Assembly (NCBI GenBank): GCA_036504975.1
Contig: DASXUF010000050.1
Span: 1 to 55,910, forward strand
Origin: Candidatus Binatia bacterium
GTDB taxonomy: Bacteria > Desulfobacterota > Binatia > UBA9968
Reading direction: 5' to 3'
Length of the DNA stretch: 55,910 nucleotides
Part shown: positions 7,797 to 16,312 of the stretch, one piece after another
How the letters are laid out: every line of letters starts with the position of its first letter
Position numbering within the stretch: position 1 is the stretch's first letter
Translations under genes and position numbers: made by a program
Notes under the pieces: generated by a model
Database searches by the model: none
Seen by the model: the letters and a program-made list of their open reading frames with translations, nothing else
What the model was told of the DNA's origin: nothing

Positions 7797-8531
7797 ATGA
7801 TAGTTCTTGGGATCATGGCCGATCCATCTTCACTTCACCATCACGAAGACTGGCACACGCCGAAAGGGCGTGCGATCCGCGAGATCGTCTTCGGCATGAA
7901 CGACGGACTCGTGACCACGATCGGTTTCCTTGCCGGCGTCACCGGCTCGATCGGCCACGGGCGCTACATTCTCCTGGCGGGAATCGCGGAGATCGTCGCC
8001 GGCGCGATCTCGATGGCGCTCGGCGCCTACCTGGCGACGAAGTCGCAGCGGGAATTTTTCCACTCGGAGATCGAGCAGGAAAAATGGGAGATCGACAAGA
8101 TGCCGGAGAAGGAGGCCGAGGAGATCCGGGAAATTTACGGCGGCATGGGCTTCACACACCCGGAGCAGGAGATGATCGTCAACCGCGTCACCTCGGACAA
8201 GGATATCCTGCTCCGCTTTATGAAACGCGAGGAGCTCGGCCTCTTCGACGAGCATCTGGACGACCCGGTGCGCATCGCGGTCATCATGGGCGTGTCCTTC
8301 GTGGCGGGCGCGCTTCCTCCCATCGTTCCCTATTTTTTCATCGACGATCCTCACAGCGCGATCTGGATCGCCGTTTTTCTCTCGGTGGTTTTTCTTTTCT
8401 CCGTGGGAGTCGTCAAGACGCGGCTCACCAAGGTCAGGCCTCTGCGCTCCGGTTTGGAGACGACGGTTCTGGGAATCGTCGCCTGCGGCATCGGCTATGC
8501 TCTCGGCTGGCTGGCGGAAAAATTTATCTGA
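7797..8531 (+). CDS. VIT1/CCC1-family iron/manganese transporter
   Basis: The product has the VIT-family start REIVFGMNDGLVTTIGFLAG followed by YILLAGIAEIVAGAISMALGAYLATKSQ, then a cytoplasmic Glu-rich metal-binding helical region (about residues 80-150), then three C-terminal membrane segments. The family exports Fe2+ or Mn2+ from the cytosol. The start may be the ATG at 7797 or at 7815; neither has a strong ribosome-binding site. The stop overlaps the convergent manC stop by 8 bases. Confidence 0.85.
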   Translation: MIVLGIMADPSSLHHHEDWHTPKGRAIREIVFGMNDGLVTTIGFLAGVTGSIGHGRYILLAGIAEIVAGAISMALGAYLATKSQREFFHSEIEQEKWEIDKMPEKEAEEIREIYGGMGFTHPEQEMIVNRVTSDKDILLRFMKREELGLFDEHLDDPVRIAVIMGVSFVAGALPPIVPYFFIDDPHSAIWIAVFLSVVFLFSVGVVKTRLTKVRPLRSGLETTVLGIVACGIGYALGWLAEKFI

Positions 8532-9639
8532 CGGTGTATTTTTTGTAGCCTCTCCGGTTGAGCTCTTCCAGCAGGTCTTTGACTTCTTGCGAGCGGCGCA
8601 TGTCGGCGACCAGCACGGCGTCGGGCGTATCGACGACGACGGTGTTTTCCATTCCGAGCAGCGCGACCAAGCGTTTATTGGTGTAAGCCAGGCAGTTTTT
8701 CGATCGGAAGGCGAGCCGGCGTCCGACGCCGGCATTGCCGCCCGCGTCTTTCGGCAGCATGCGATGAAGCGCGTCCCAATTGCCCACGTCGCTCCAGCCG
8801 AAGTCGGCTTCGAGCGTCGCGACCCTGCCCTCCGATCCGGCCTTTTCCAGCACCGCATAGTCGATCGATATGTTCGGCATCTTGCGGTACTCGCGGCGGA
8901 AAGCCGAGGCGTCTTTGGGCGGCAGCATCGCCAGTCCGCGCCCGCGCGCGATCTCTTGAATGCGCGCGAGACCGCGCGCGACCACGGGCGCGTATCGACG
9001 AATCGATTCGAGAATCGTCGCCGCGCGCCAGACAAAGATGCCGCTGTTCCAGAGCGCGCCACGCCGCATCAACCGCAAAGCTTTTTTGGCCTGGGGTTTT
9101 TCCGCGAAGCCTTCGACGCGGTGAATAGCTCCGGCGTTTCCCCGCGCGGCTTTCTTTTCTTTCAGGATGTAGCCGTAACCCGTCTCCGGATAAGTGGGCC
9201 GAATGCCCACCGTGATCAAGACAGGCTCGCGCTCGGCGAATCGCACGGCGGCTCGGAGCGCCCGCGAAAAACGGCGCGCATCGGAGACCCAATGGTCTGC
9301 GGGGAGGACGACCATGATCGCTTCGGGGTCTCGCGCCGCCAGCTCGACGGCGGCGAGGCCGATGCAAGGCGCGGTGTTTTTTCCCCGCGGCTCGATGAGA
9401 AAATTCGCCGGCGGCAGCCGCGGCAGCTCTTTCCGGATCGCGGCGTGGTGCTCGTCCACGGTGACGATCACGGTATTTCGGCGCCCGAAGAGCGGCGCCA
9501 CCCGCTCCGCCGTTTCCTTAACCAGACTCTTCGCGCTCAAGAGCTTCAGCAATTGCTTGGGACGCTCGGCCGTGCTCAACGGCCAAAAGCGGGTTCCCTT
9601 GCCGCCGGCCATGATGACCGCGTAAATCTTCCTCTTCAT
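8524..9639 (-). CDS. manC: Mannose-1-phosphate guanylyltransferase
   Basis: It makes GDP-mannose from mannose-1-phosphate and GTP. The nucleotide-binding signature AGGKGTRFWPLS is at 11-22, followed by ERPKQLLKLL, and VVLPADHWV and NSGIFVWRA are typical of the family. Length 371 residues fits the short, monofunctional type without an isomerase domain. GAGGTGAAGG precedes the start at 9639. GDP-mannose could supply the sugar transferases further along. Convergent with the VIT gene. Confidence 0.88.
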   Translation of the reverse strand: MKRKIYAVIMAGGKGTRFWPLSTAERPKQLLKLLSAKSLVKETAERVAPLFGRRNTVIVTVDEHHAAIRKELPRLPPANFLIEPRGKNTAPCIGLAAVELAARDPEAIMVVLPADHWVSDARRFSRALRAAVRFAEREPVLITVGIRPTYPETGYGYILKEKKAARGNAGAIHRVEGFAEKPQAKKALRLMRRGALWNSGIFVWRAATILESIRRYAPVVARGLARIQEIARGRGLAMLPPKDASAFRREYRKMPNISIDYAVLEKAGSEGRVATLEADFGWSDVGNWDALHRMLPKDAGGNAGVGRRLAFRSKNCLAYTNKRLVALLGMENTVVVDTPDAVLVADMRRSQEVKDLLEELNRRGYKKYTVR

Positions 9640-9680
9640 TCCTTCACCTCGATCGGTTAGATAGCATATAAAACAAAAAA

Positions 9681-9701
9681 GCTGAAAGATGAAACGATGA
9701 C
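9681..9701. repeat. Heptanucleotide repeat, NNTGAAA type
   Basis: Three 7-base units in register, GCTGAAA, GATGAAA and CGATGAC. They lie between divergent manC and the pseudouridine synthase gene, so this copy is not at a gene end. Confidence 0.6.
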
Positions 9702-9702
9702 C

Positions 9703-9749
9703 CATTCGATTATACTCAGGGTCATGGTGAGGTGTCTCGAACCGTGAAA
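9703..9749. repeat. TTCGA...TCGAA palindromic dispersed repeat, degenerate copy
   Basis: The stretch starts attcgattatactcagg, continues catggtgag and ends tctcgaaccgtgaa. It resembles a widespread environmental repeat that I remember as 'TTCGACTNCGCTCAGG...TGTCGAACC'; this is from memory and not checked. The pseudouridine synthase start codon lies inside it. Confidence 0.5.
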
Positions 9750-10706
9750 GATGAACTTTCCTGGACGGTGCCCGCCGGCGATGCGTCGATTCGCCTCGAC
9801 GCATTCGTGCGCCGCTGTTTGCCGCACCTGTCGTTGCGCGAAGCGCAGAGGGCGATCGGCGAAGGATCGTTTTGGATCGGCGACCGTCGCGGGAAAAAAG
9901 GCGACCGGCTCGACGCCGGGGATCTCGTGCGCTTTCGCGGCGCTGGCCACTGGCTCGCGCCCGCGCCTTTGCCGCGCCCGGATCTCGGTGTCATCATCCG
10001 TTATGAGGACGACTCCGTTCTGGCGCTCGACAAGCCGGCGGGAATGGCGACGCACGGTTTTTCCGGCCGCGAGAAGGCGAGCCTGGCCAATTTTCTGGCC
10101 GCCGCGCGTCCGGCGCTTCGCGGCGTGGGCCGAAGCCGGTGGGAGCCGGGGCTCGTCAACCGATTGGACCGCGGGACCTCCGGCCTGGTTCTCGCCGCCA
10201 AGAATCAAGATTCGTTCGAGGATCTTCGCTCGCAATCGCGCCGCGGGTTGATGAAGAAAAAATATTGGGCGCTGGTTTGGGGCAAGACCGAGGACCGGGG
10301 AGAGATCGACTTGCCGCTGGTCCGCGACCCGGGCGACCGAAAAAAAATGACGACCCTCGACCAAGCGAAAAGGAGAGAGCATGCGCCGAGAAGCTGGAGC
10401 GCCGCCACCCGCTTCCGGCGCCGCGGCTCTGCTCAGGGCGCGAGCCTTCTCGAAGTCGCGATCGAAAGAGGCGTGACGCACCAGATCCGCGTCCATTTGC
10501 GAGCGGCGGGCCACCCGATTGTCGGCGACCCGCTCTACGGCGCCGGCCGGCCCGATCCGTTCGGCCTGGAGCGTCAGTTTCTACACGCGTGCCGTCTGGA
10601 GTTCCGCCATCCTAAGGGCGGCCGCAAAATGGTGGTCGAGTCTCCTCTGCCGGAAGATTTGAAGAAGGTGTTAGAGCGTCTGGGAATCAAGCTAAGAAGT
10701 CAGTAA
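9732..10706 (+). CDS. RluA-family pseudouridine synthase
   Basis: A 324-residue RNA pseudouridine synthase with an N-terminal S4-like RNA-binding region (RLDAFVRRCLPHLSLREAQRA) and the RluA catalytic motif RLDRGTSGLVL, whose Asp is residue 146. The C-terminal HQIRVHLRAAGHPIVGDPLYG is diagnostic. Which rRNA or tRNA site it modifies cannot be told. The start is GTG at 9732 or GTG at 9744; GAGGTG at 9729-9734 would suit the latter. The TAA stop sits at the edge of a heptanucleotide array. Confidence 0.88.
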   Translation: MSRTVKDELSWTVPAGDASIRLDAFVRRCLPHLSLREAQRAIGEGSFWIGDRRGKKGDRLDAGDLVRFRGAGHWLAPAPLPRPDLGVIIRYEDDSVLALDKPAGMATHGFSGREKASLANFLAAARPALRGVGRSRWEPGLVNRLDRGTSGLVLAAKNQDSFEDLRSQSRRGLMKKKYWALVWGKTEDRGEIDLPLVRDPGDRKKMTTLDQAKRREHAPRSWSAATRFRRRGSAQGASLLEVAIERGVTHQIRVHLRAAGHPIVGDPLYGAGRPDPFGLERQFLHACRLEFRHPKGGRKMVVESPLPEDLKKVLERLGIKLRSQ

Positions 10707-10729
10707 TTCAGAATCCTCTCTTTTCCGCC

Positions 10730-10764
10730 TTCTGAATTCTGTATTCTGGCTTCTGGATTCTGTT
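10730..10764. repeat. Heptanucleotide repeat, TTCTGNN x5
   Basis: Five perfectly phased 7-base units: TTCTGAA, TTCTGTA, TTCTGGC, TTCTGGA, TTCTGTT. The array fills the space between the convergent pseudouridine synthase and zinc-ribbon genes and reaches to within a few bases of both stops. Confidence 0.85.
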
Positions 10765-10766
10765 TT

Positions 10767-11120
10767 TCAGCCCGCCGCCGCCTTGATGCCCTTCTCTTTG
10801 CCGCAGGCGCCGCAATAGTTGACTTGATTTTGCGTGTCTTCGACGAGCCCTTCGTCGAGGTTGTGGGAGACCTTCTTGCACGCAAAACAAACGAAATAGA
10901 CGCCGTCGATGCTCTTGTTGATCTTCTCGCGATTGAGCACGCGACCCTTCAGTTTCTCGACCCGGATTCCCAGCAGCTCCTCGTAGCTCTTCTTGATCTT
11001 GAGCCGGCCGGCCTCGTCGCTGGCCAGGCCCTGCTCTTCGGACTCGTCGTGATTTTGTTCGTCGAGCGCGCTGCCGCTCCTCGGCCTGCCCGGTGGAGAT
11101 TTTTTCTTCGTCCTCGCCAT
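10767..11120 (-). CDS. Small zinc-ribbon protein, 117 aa
   Basis: The product has a basic N-terminus (MARTKKKSPPGRPR), an acidic middle (DESEEQGLASDEAG) and a C-terminal four-cysteine zinc ribbon (CFAC and CGAC about 30 residues apart). The start at 11120 is the ATG that begins the basic stretch; a longer frame reaches 11228. The family is not one I can name. The composition suggests a nucleic-acid or ribosome-associated protein, but that is a guess. Confidence 0.65.
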   Translation of the reverse strand: MARTKKKSPPGRPRSGSALDEQNHDESEEQGLASDEAGRLKIKKSYEELLGIRVEKLKGRVLNREKINKSIDGVYFVCFACKKVSHNLDEGLVEDTQNQVNYCGACGKEKGIKAAAG

Positions 11121-11277
11121 GTTTTTACCTTTTGATTTTGCTTTATTACGTATCGCGGCCGGCGCCGGGGGTGTTCGCGGATCAAATCCAAAAGCCGCCG
11201 AGTCGCCGGACCGGCCGGCTGGTTGCATTCATAATGAAGCCGGGCCTGATTGTCAATAGAATCGGTCTTTTTGGGCC

Positions 11278-11305
11278 TTGACATGTTTGAATAAGAACAT
11301 AGACT
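11278..11305 (+). promoter_or_regulatory. Sigma70-like promoter
   Basis: TTGACA at 11278-11283 is followed, after 16 bases, by TAGACT at 11300-11305. It lies about 50 bases before the small exported protein gene at 11356. Confidence 0.45.
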
Positions 11306-11355
11306 GAAGCGTCAAAACAAGACAGAAAGCCAAAACGGAAAGGGGGTGAAGAAAG

Positions 11356-11631
11356 ATGACGTTGAGAAAACAGATCGTGGCGATCCTGATCGCCCTGATG
11401 CTGGTCCCGGCGTTCGCCCTGGCCCAGGAGAAGAGCGGCACGATCTCGAGTTACAATAAGGACTCGAGAGAAATCGTGATCAAGGGCAAGGATTGGGAGC
11501 AGAAAGCCAAGGTCAGCAGCGGTACCGCTAAAGACCAGGCCGATCTCCTGAAGGACGGCACCAAGGTGACGGTGGAGTTCGACGACAGAGGCGGAGGGGA
11601 TGTCAGGGTAAAGTCGCTGAAAGCACGTTAA
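11356..11631 (+). CDS. Small exported protein, 91 aa
   Basis: An N-terminal signal peptide (MTLRKQIVAILIALMLVPAF, cleavage probably after ALA-Q at 22-24) is followed by a roughly 67-residue beta-rich domain with SGTISSYN, EIVIKGKD and TKVTVEFDD. This looks like a small OB-like periplasmic protein of unknown function. AAAGGGGGTGAAG precedes the start. The gene has its own promoter and is followed by a strong terminator, so it is probably a single-gene transcript. Confidence 0.75.
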   Translation: MTLRKQIVAILIALMLVPAFALAQEKSGTISSYNKDSREIVIKGKDWEQKAKVSSGTAKDQADLLKDGTKVTVEFDDRGGGDVRVKSLKAR

Positions 11632-11655
11632 TTGCCGGCGGAACCAAGCCGGACG

Positions 11656-11693
11656 AGAAGGAGGGAGAAGCAATCCTCCCTCCTTCTTTTTTT
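11656..11693 (+). terminator. Rho-independent terminator
   Basis: A perfect 11-bp stem (11656-11666 with 11677-11687) and a 10-base loop are followed by a T-tract through 11693. It ends the small exported protein gene and abuts the stop of the convergent synthase fusion. Confidence 0.9.
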
Positions 11694-14600
11694 CTAATAT
11701 TTCCTCTTCAACTCTCTGAGCTTCTTCCAGGCCTCGGCGTTATCCGGCTCCAAAGCCAGCACTTCGCGAAATTTGAGTTCCGCTTCATCGGTCCTGCCGA
11801 GATTCCGCAAGGCCTCTCCATAAAGGAGGCGCCAACCCGTATTATTCCGCTGCGTCTTTAAAGCCTGTTCGAGCATCGCCGTCGCTTTTTGCCATTGCTC
11901 CAGCCGGCTGTAGGAAAACCCCAGTTCGCCGTACAGCGTGGCGGAATCCTCGCCTTTGTTCTTCGCCTCTTCCAGCAGCTTCACCGCCTCGGCATAATTT
12001 CCTTGGGCCGCCTGGAGCTTTCCCAGCGCCAGAAGCAGGCCCGGCTGCTTCGGCTGCATCTTCTCCGCCTGACGCAGCCACGATTCCGCTTCCGTAATCT
12101 GCTTTCGGAACAAAGCGGTTTCGCCCAGCCGGAGGTAAGGCAGGAACTGCCTCGAATCGGCGGCGAGCGCTTTCAGATAGATGCCCTTCGCCTCGCTGGT
12201 ATACAGCTCCTCGGCGAGAATCAGCACATTTTTCATCTTGCTCCGGTCCAACGCGAGCGCCGCCGCCGCCGTTTTTGCCGCCTCGGCCGTATTTTCTTGC
12301 GCGACGAGAATCTTGGCGCGCAGCAATTGATAATCGGCGTTCTGCGGCTCGAGCGCGACGGCGCGGTCGACTTGAGCGAGCGCGCGATCGTTCCAGGCGC
12401 TGGCGTGGAGCGCCTCGGCCAAATGGAAATGGCGCCGCGCCGGCGCCATCCAGGGCGGATCTCCCTGCCACGGCGGCTCGGTCACGAAGGGGTCGATGAT
12501 CTTGCGGTTCAAATCCGACGTGCTCTTTCCCAGGCTCCGCGGCGCGGAGAACTCCAGCCGCGCGTTGTCGTCGGTGTTGAATTCGGCGCCGTCCGCGAGC
12601 GCCACGAGCTCTTTTCTTCCCATTCGGTAAAAGCCCAACACGGCATAAAGGTCGGAGAGTCCGAGGTCATGCAGGTCGTTTTTCAAGGTCTCGTTGCCGG
12701 CGAGGAGCGATTGCAATCGGGGATAATCGAACTGCTGCTCCTTCGCGCTGCCGATCAGCAGGAAGTCGCTCTCCTGCAGGTTCCACACCGAGACGTGCGG
12801 GAACGACTCGGCGAGCGTCCGGAACACCATGCGCAGATCGTCGGGCGACATGGAATAGTCGTGAATCCACTGCGTGAAGACGCCGCCGGGTGCGAGCTTG
12901 CCCCGCGCCGTGGCGTAGAAATCCCTGGTGAACAGGCTGGCGATGCCGGCGATCCAGGGATTCGACGGCTCGGAGATGATCAGATCGTAGAGGCGGGGAG
13001 CGGCCATGAGATAGTTGCGGCCGTCGGTCGGAACGACGCGCACGCGCGGGTCGTCGAGAATGTTGCCGTTTTTCTCGCCGAAGAATCGCGCCGCCGCGAC
13101 GATCGCCGGCTCGATCTCGAGGACCTCGATTCCTTTGACCGAAGGAAATGTCCCGACGGCCTTGACCGTCATTCCCGTGCCGAGGCCGATCACCGCGACC
13201 TGCCGCGCTTCCGGATAGAGCAGCATGGGGACGTAGCCGGTCATCAACATCGTGAGCGCGTCGCCGTAGGAGCCGTCCACTTTTCCATTGGTCTTGAAGT
13301 AGCGGTAGTTGGTGTACGGCGTCTCGTGCACGCTGACGGTCGCGGTCAGGCCCTCGCGATAATAAAGAATGCGGTCCCGGCGCATCTCTTCCAGGCGCAG
13401 CGAATCGGTCGGAATGGAGCTGAAGCGATTGGCGTAGACGGTGACGCCGCTCGTGAGAACGGCCTGGTCCCAAAACGGGAAGCGAAAAGCGGCGACGGCG
13501 AGCGCCGCCGCGACGGCGCCTCCAAGAACCAGACGGCGCGCTCTTCCCGGCCGCGGGTCCGCGACGAGCAGAGCCAGGCCGATCGCCAGATTCAAAAGCG
13601 CGCCGATGACGATGCTGGTTTGCATCCCCACCAGCGGGAGAAAAATAAATCCGCCGACGAAGGCGCCGATGATCGCCCCGAACGTGTTGGCGGCGTAGGT
13701 GGTGCCGACGCCGCTCGCGACGCGGTAGACGTTCTGCGTGAAGAGACAGACGACCAGCGGGAAGGTCATGCCGAGCAGCAGCGTCGGCAAAAACATCACG
13801 GCGAACGCGAGCAGCACGCGCATCGCGAGCAGCATGGAAAAAGAATCGCCGAAGCTTTCGTGCAGGCGGATGAAGACGAGCGGCAGCTTCTCGAACAGCG
13901 GGATGGTCGCCAGCGCGGCGAGCCCGACGCCGAGCTCGATCAAGCCGAAGGCGCTCGCGCCGACGGCGCGCGCGCCGAAGAGCCGGGCGTAGAGATACCC
14001 GCCGGCGGCGAGGCCGATCAAAAAGGTGACGAGCATCGTCGTGAAAGAATAAACCGAGCCGCCGATCACGAGCGTCAGCGCGTGCGTCCAGGCGTTTTCA
14101 TACACCATCGCGGCGGCGCCCGAGAGCGCGATCGCCGCGAGCAGCAGCCACTCGATGGAGGAACGCGGGCGTCGGCTCTCGCTCTCCGCTCCGGTCTCGG
14201 CCGCCGCGGCCGGCTTTTTTTGCGCGCCGCTCGTGAGAATGATCAGCGCGGCGATGAGGAGATTGCCGATCGCCGCGGTATAGACGGTTCCGCTGAGGCC
14301 GATCTGAGGGATGAGATAAAAGCCGGCCAGGGCGCAGCCGAAGACCGCGCCCAGAGTGTTGGTTGCGTAGAGGTCGCCGACGCGCCGGCCGAGCTGGCTC
14401 ACGCTGCGGACGAAAAACTGGCTCAGCACCGGCAAGGTCGCGCCCATCAGAAAGGTCGGGACCGCGAGCAGGATAAAGGAGAAAACGAAGAGCAAAAGAT
14501 TGAAGGCGGCCGGCGATAGCTCGTAAAGCCAGAACAGCGGGCCGTAAACGCCGCGCGCCCCTTTGAAAAAAAACGGCGCGAGAAAACCGTAAACCCCGAT

Positions 14601-14828
14601 GCCGGCCTCCAGAATGCCGTAGAGCAGCAGCAGGTTTCTCTTCGCGCTCGCCAAACGGCCGAAGACGTAGCTCCCGAGCGCGAGGCCGGCCATGAACGCG
14701 GCGAGCACCGTGGCGACGGCGTAGGCCGTGCTGCCGAAGATCTGCGTCAGCATGCGCATCCAGACGACTTCGTAAACCAACGCCGCCGCGCCCGAGAGAA
14801 AGAAGCAAACGAAAAGGATTGCGATCAT
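11694..14828 (-). CDS. MFS-spermidine synthase-like-TPR fusion membrane protein
   Basis: The 1044-residue product has about a dozen hydrophobic helices (to about residue 460, starting LVYEVVWMRML), a spermidine-synthase-like domain (about 490-720) and a C-terminal TPR array (about 790-1040, e.g. ALALEPQNADYQLLRAKILV). The Rossmann motif VIGLGTGMTVKA is present. Where true spermidine synthases have VDSSDP with the catalytic Asp, this has YDLIISEPSNPW, so polyamine synthesis is doubtful. It is the last gene of a three-gene operon with the CopD-like and ferredoxin genes. Confidence 0.85.
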   Translation of the reverse strand: MIAILFVCFFLSGAAALVYEVVWMRMLTQIFGSTAYAVATVLAAFMAGLALGSYVFGRLASAKRNLLLLYGILEAGIGVYGFLAPFFFKGARGVYGPLFWLYELSPAAFNLLLFVFSFILLAVPTFLMGATLPVLSQFFVRSVSQLGRRVGDLYATNTLGAVFGCALAGFYLIPQIGLSGTVYTAAIGNLLIAALIILTSGAQKKPAAAAETGAESESRRPRSSIEWLLLAAIALSGAAAMVYENAWTHALTLVIGGSVYSFTTMLVTFLIGLAAGGYLYARLFGARAVGASAFGLIELGVGLAALATIPLFEKLPLVFIRLHESFGDSFSMLLAMRVLLAFAVMFLPTLLLGMTFPLVVCLFTQNVYRVASGVGTTYAANTFGAIIGAFVGGFIFLPLVGMQTSIVIGALLNLAIGLALLVADPRPGRARRLVLGGAVAAALAVAAFRFPFWDQAVLTSGVTVYANRFSSIPTDSLRLEEMRRDRILYYREGLTATVSVHETPYTNYRYFKTNGKVDGSYGDALTMLMTGYVPMLLYPEARQVAVIGLGTGMTVKAVGTFPSVKGIEVLEIEPAIVAAARFFGEKNGNILDDPRVRVVPTDGRNYLMAAPRLYDLIISEPSNPWIAGIASLFTRDFYATARGKLAPGGVFTQWIHDYSMSPDDLRMVFRTLAESFPHVSVWNLQESDFLLIGSAKEQQFDYPRLQSLLAGNETLKNDLHDLGLSDLYAVLGFYRMGRKELVALADGAEFNTDDNARLEFSAPRSLGKSTSDLNRKIIDPFVTEPPWQGDPPWMAPARRHFHLAEALHASAWNDRALAQVDRAVALEPQNADYQLLRAKILVAQENTAEAAKTAAAALALDRSKMKNVLILAEELYTSEAKGIYLKALAADSRQFLPYLRLGETALFRKQITEAESWLRQAEKMQPKQPGLLLALGKLQAAQGNYAEAVKLLEEAKNKGEDSATLYGELGFSYSRLEQWQKATAMLEQALKTQRNNTGWRLLYGEALRNLGRTDEAELKFREVLALEPDNAEAWKKLRELKRKY

Positions 14829-14847
14829 TAAGTTACGCCGCCGTTGG

Positions 14848-15321
14848 TCAGCGCCGAAGCTGCGTCCCCATCCACACGGTAACGGCGGAAAGAGCCAACA
14901 GGAAAAGCGTCGAACGCGTGAGCCGCTTCGTCACCGATTGAAGCTCATCGGGCGCGATCGGCTCCCCGCCTTGCGAGCGCCGCACGAAGCGGAGCGCCAC
15001 CGCCATGCTCTGATGCGTGCTGAGGAGGATCAGGACGAACGACAGGATGAGCTTCGAGCCGAGCATCGCGCCGAACTCCCTGGTAAAGAACTCGCGATAC
15101 TCCGCCTTCAAATCGGTGATCTGGATCGCGCCGGTCAAGACCAACAAACCGAGCGCGCCGGATTGCATGGGATTGTAAAATTTGAGGCTCCGGGACAAGA
15201 GCTTGACGCGCGCCTCGTGCGTCTCGACCAGCGCGAGGCCGGGAAGAACGATCGCCAGTAATCCGGCGACGGCGCCCACGTACGCTGTGAGAGCCAACAG
15301 GTGAAACCAAGAGGTCAGCAT
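14848..15321 (-). CDS. CopD-like integral membrane protein
   Basis: The 157-residue product has four hydrophobic helices (residues about 3-30, 52-70, 84-105, 137-153), with His residues near the start (SWFHLLA) and in helix 3 (STHQSMA). This arrangement resembles small CopD/DUF2214-like membrane proteins, which is a tentative match. The start lies 10 bases after the ferredoxin stop and the gene ends 19 bases before the synthase fusion, so all three are probably cotranscribed. Confidence 0.65.
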   Translation of the reverse strand: MLTSWFHLLALTAYVGAVAGLLAIVLPGLALVETHEARVKLLSRSLKFYNPMQSGALGLLVLTGAIQITDLKAEYREFFTREFGAMLGSKLILSFVLILLSTHQSMAVALRFVRRSQGGEPIAPDELQSVTKRLTRSTLFLLALSAVTVWMGTQLRR

Positions 15322-15331
15322 CGAGGGCGGA

Positions 15332-16153
15332 TCAGCCCCAGCCGAAGGCGCCGCCTTTTTTGGCCGGCCTTCCGGGCGCGTCGTAATTCTCGCTGATGCT
15401 GCGCAGCTCGGTTTCGATCTTCGCGAGCGCCTGCTGGTGACGCGCCTCGAAATTGCGCCGCTCTTTGGCGCGTTTTTCTCTGAACTCTCGCAGCTCTTGC
15501 TCTCTGCGGGCGAGAAACTCGGCGGCGTCTCTTTCCCAGTTCTCGTAAAATTCGTTGAGAAAAGTGCGGATGCGGTAGTTAAGGCTGTCCTTGACGACCA
15601 TTGATTTGTGGCAGTGCGGACACCAGAGAACGTTGCCGATCATGAAGCGGCCGACCGGAGTCTTATAGGTCTGGTTGCACTTGAAGCAGCGGACCGGAAT
15701 CTCCCAGGAGTCGATCGCGGGCAGCGGCGGGAGCGGCGCCTCGGATTCCCCGCCGTCGAGCGGCGCGGCGCTCTCGGTCGCTTCAGACGACGCGCTTGCC
15801 GCCGGCGCGGCGGCGGGACGTGGCGCGGCTGGTTTCGGCGCAGCGGCGGCCGCCGGCTTCTCGCCGCCTTTTCTAAAGCGCGACTCGAAAGAATCCGGGA
15901 AACTCACGTCCTGATGGATCGCGCGGGCGCGCGCGATCAGCGCGTCTTCGCTTTCCACGTTGTTCGGATCGGTGACGCAGCAGTCCACGGGACAAACCGC
16001 GGCGCACGCTTCGTAGTCGTGGAAGCCGACGCACTCGGTGCAGAGCAAGGGATCGATGACGTAGATTTCATCCGCTTGAGTGATGGCGTTGTTGGGGCAC
16101 TCCGGCTCGCACGCGCCGCAGTTGATACACTCGCTCGTTATCATGGTCGCCAT
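15332..16153 (-). CDS. Ferredoxin fused to zinc ribbon and coiled coil
   Basis: Residues 1-65 are a YfhL-type two-[4Fe-4S] ferredoxin (CINCGACEPECP, then CTECVGFHDYEACAAVCPVDC). A Pro/Ala-rich linker (about 97-150) follows, then a CxxC...CxxC zinc ribbon (CFKCNQTY, CPHCHKSM) and a charged coiled coil (about 205-255, ERDAAEFLARREQELREF). The combination suggests a scaffold or electron-transfer protein tied to a partner complex. It is the first gene of the operon running to 11694. The 3' end is Gly-rich. Confidence 0.8.
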   Translation of the reverse strand: MATMITSECINCGACEPECPNNAITQADEIYVIDPLLCTECVGFHDYEACAAVCPVDCCVTDPNNVESEDALIARARAIHQDVSFPDSFESRFRKGGEKPAAAAAPKPAAPRPAAAPAASASSEATESAAPLDGGESEAPLPPLPAIDSWEIPVRCFKCNQTYKTPVGRFMIGNVLWCPHCHKSMVVKDSLNYRIRTFLNEFYENWERDAAEFLARREQELREFREKRAKERRNFEARHQQALAKIETELRSISENYDAPGRPAKKGGAFGWG

Positions 16154-16242
16154 GTGGGTCGATTGCCTCCTGAGTTAAAAGGAATTTGATTGAATGGAAG
16201 CGCGTTTCATCCTAGAGGAAAACCGTGGTCGATGCAAATGAA

Positions 16243-16312
16243 GGATAAAGATGAAAACGGAAAGATGAAAGCTGAAATTTCCGTTTTCCGCTTTCATTTT
16301 TCATCTTTGGAT
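16243..16312. repeat. Inverted heptanucleotide array at the gloA 3' end
   Basis: Left arm units run GGATAAA, GATGAAA, ACGGAAA, GATGAAA, GCTGAAA; from 16278 the right arm runs TTTCCGT, TTTCCGC, TTTCATT, TTTCATC in the opposite sense. The arms are inverted copies in 7-base register and could fold as a hairpin. The right arm supplies the last codons and the TGA stop of gloA on the minus strand. Confidence 0.85.

Noticed and set aside
8497-9660. 387-codon open frame on the plus strand
   Set aside because: It is antisense to manC, with no ribosome-binding site or family motifs.
10730-10764. Considered as a CRISPR-like or simple microsatellite repeat
   Set aside because: There are no spacers and no cas genes, and the two variable positions per unit rule out a clean microsatellite; it is better described as a heptanucleotide array.
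11889-14519. 876-codon open frame on the plus strand
   Set aside because: It is antisense to the MFS-spermidine synthase-TPR gene, rich in Arg, Glu, Asp and Gln with no fold pattern, and arises from GC-rich codon use on the other strand.
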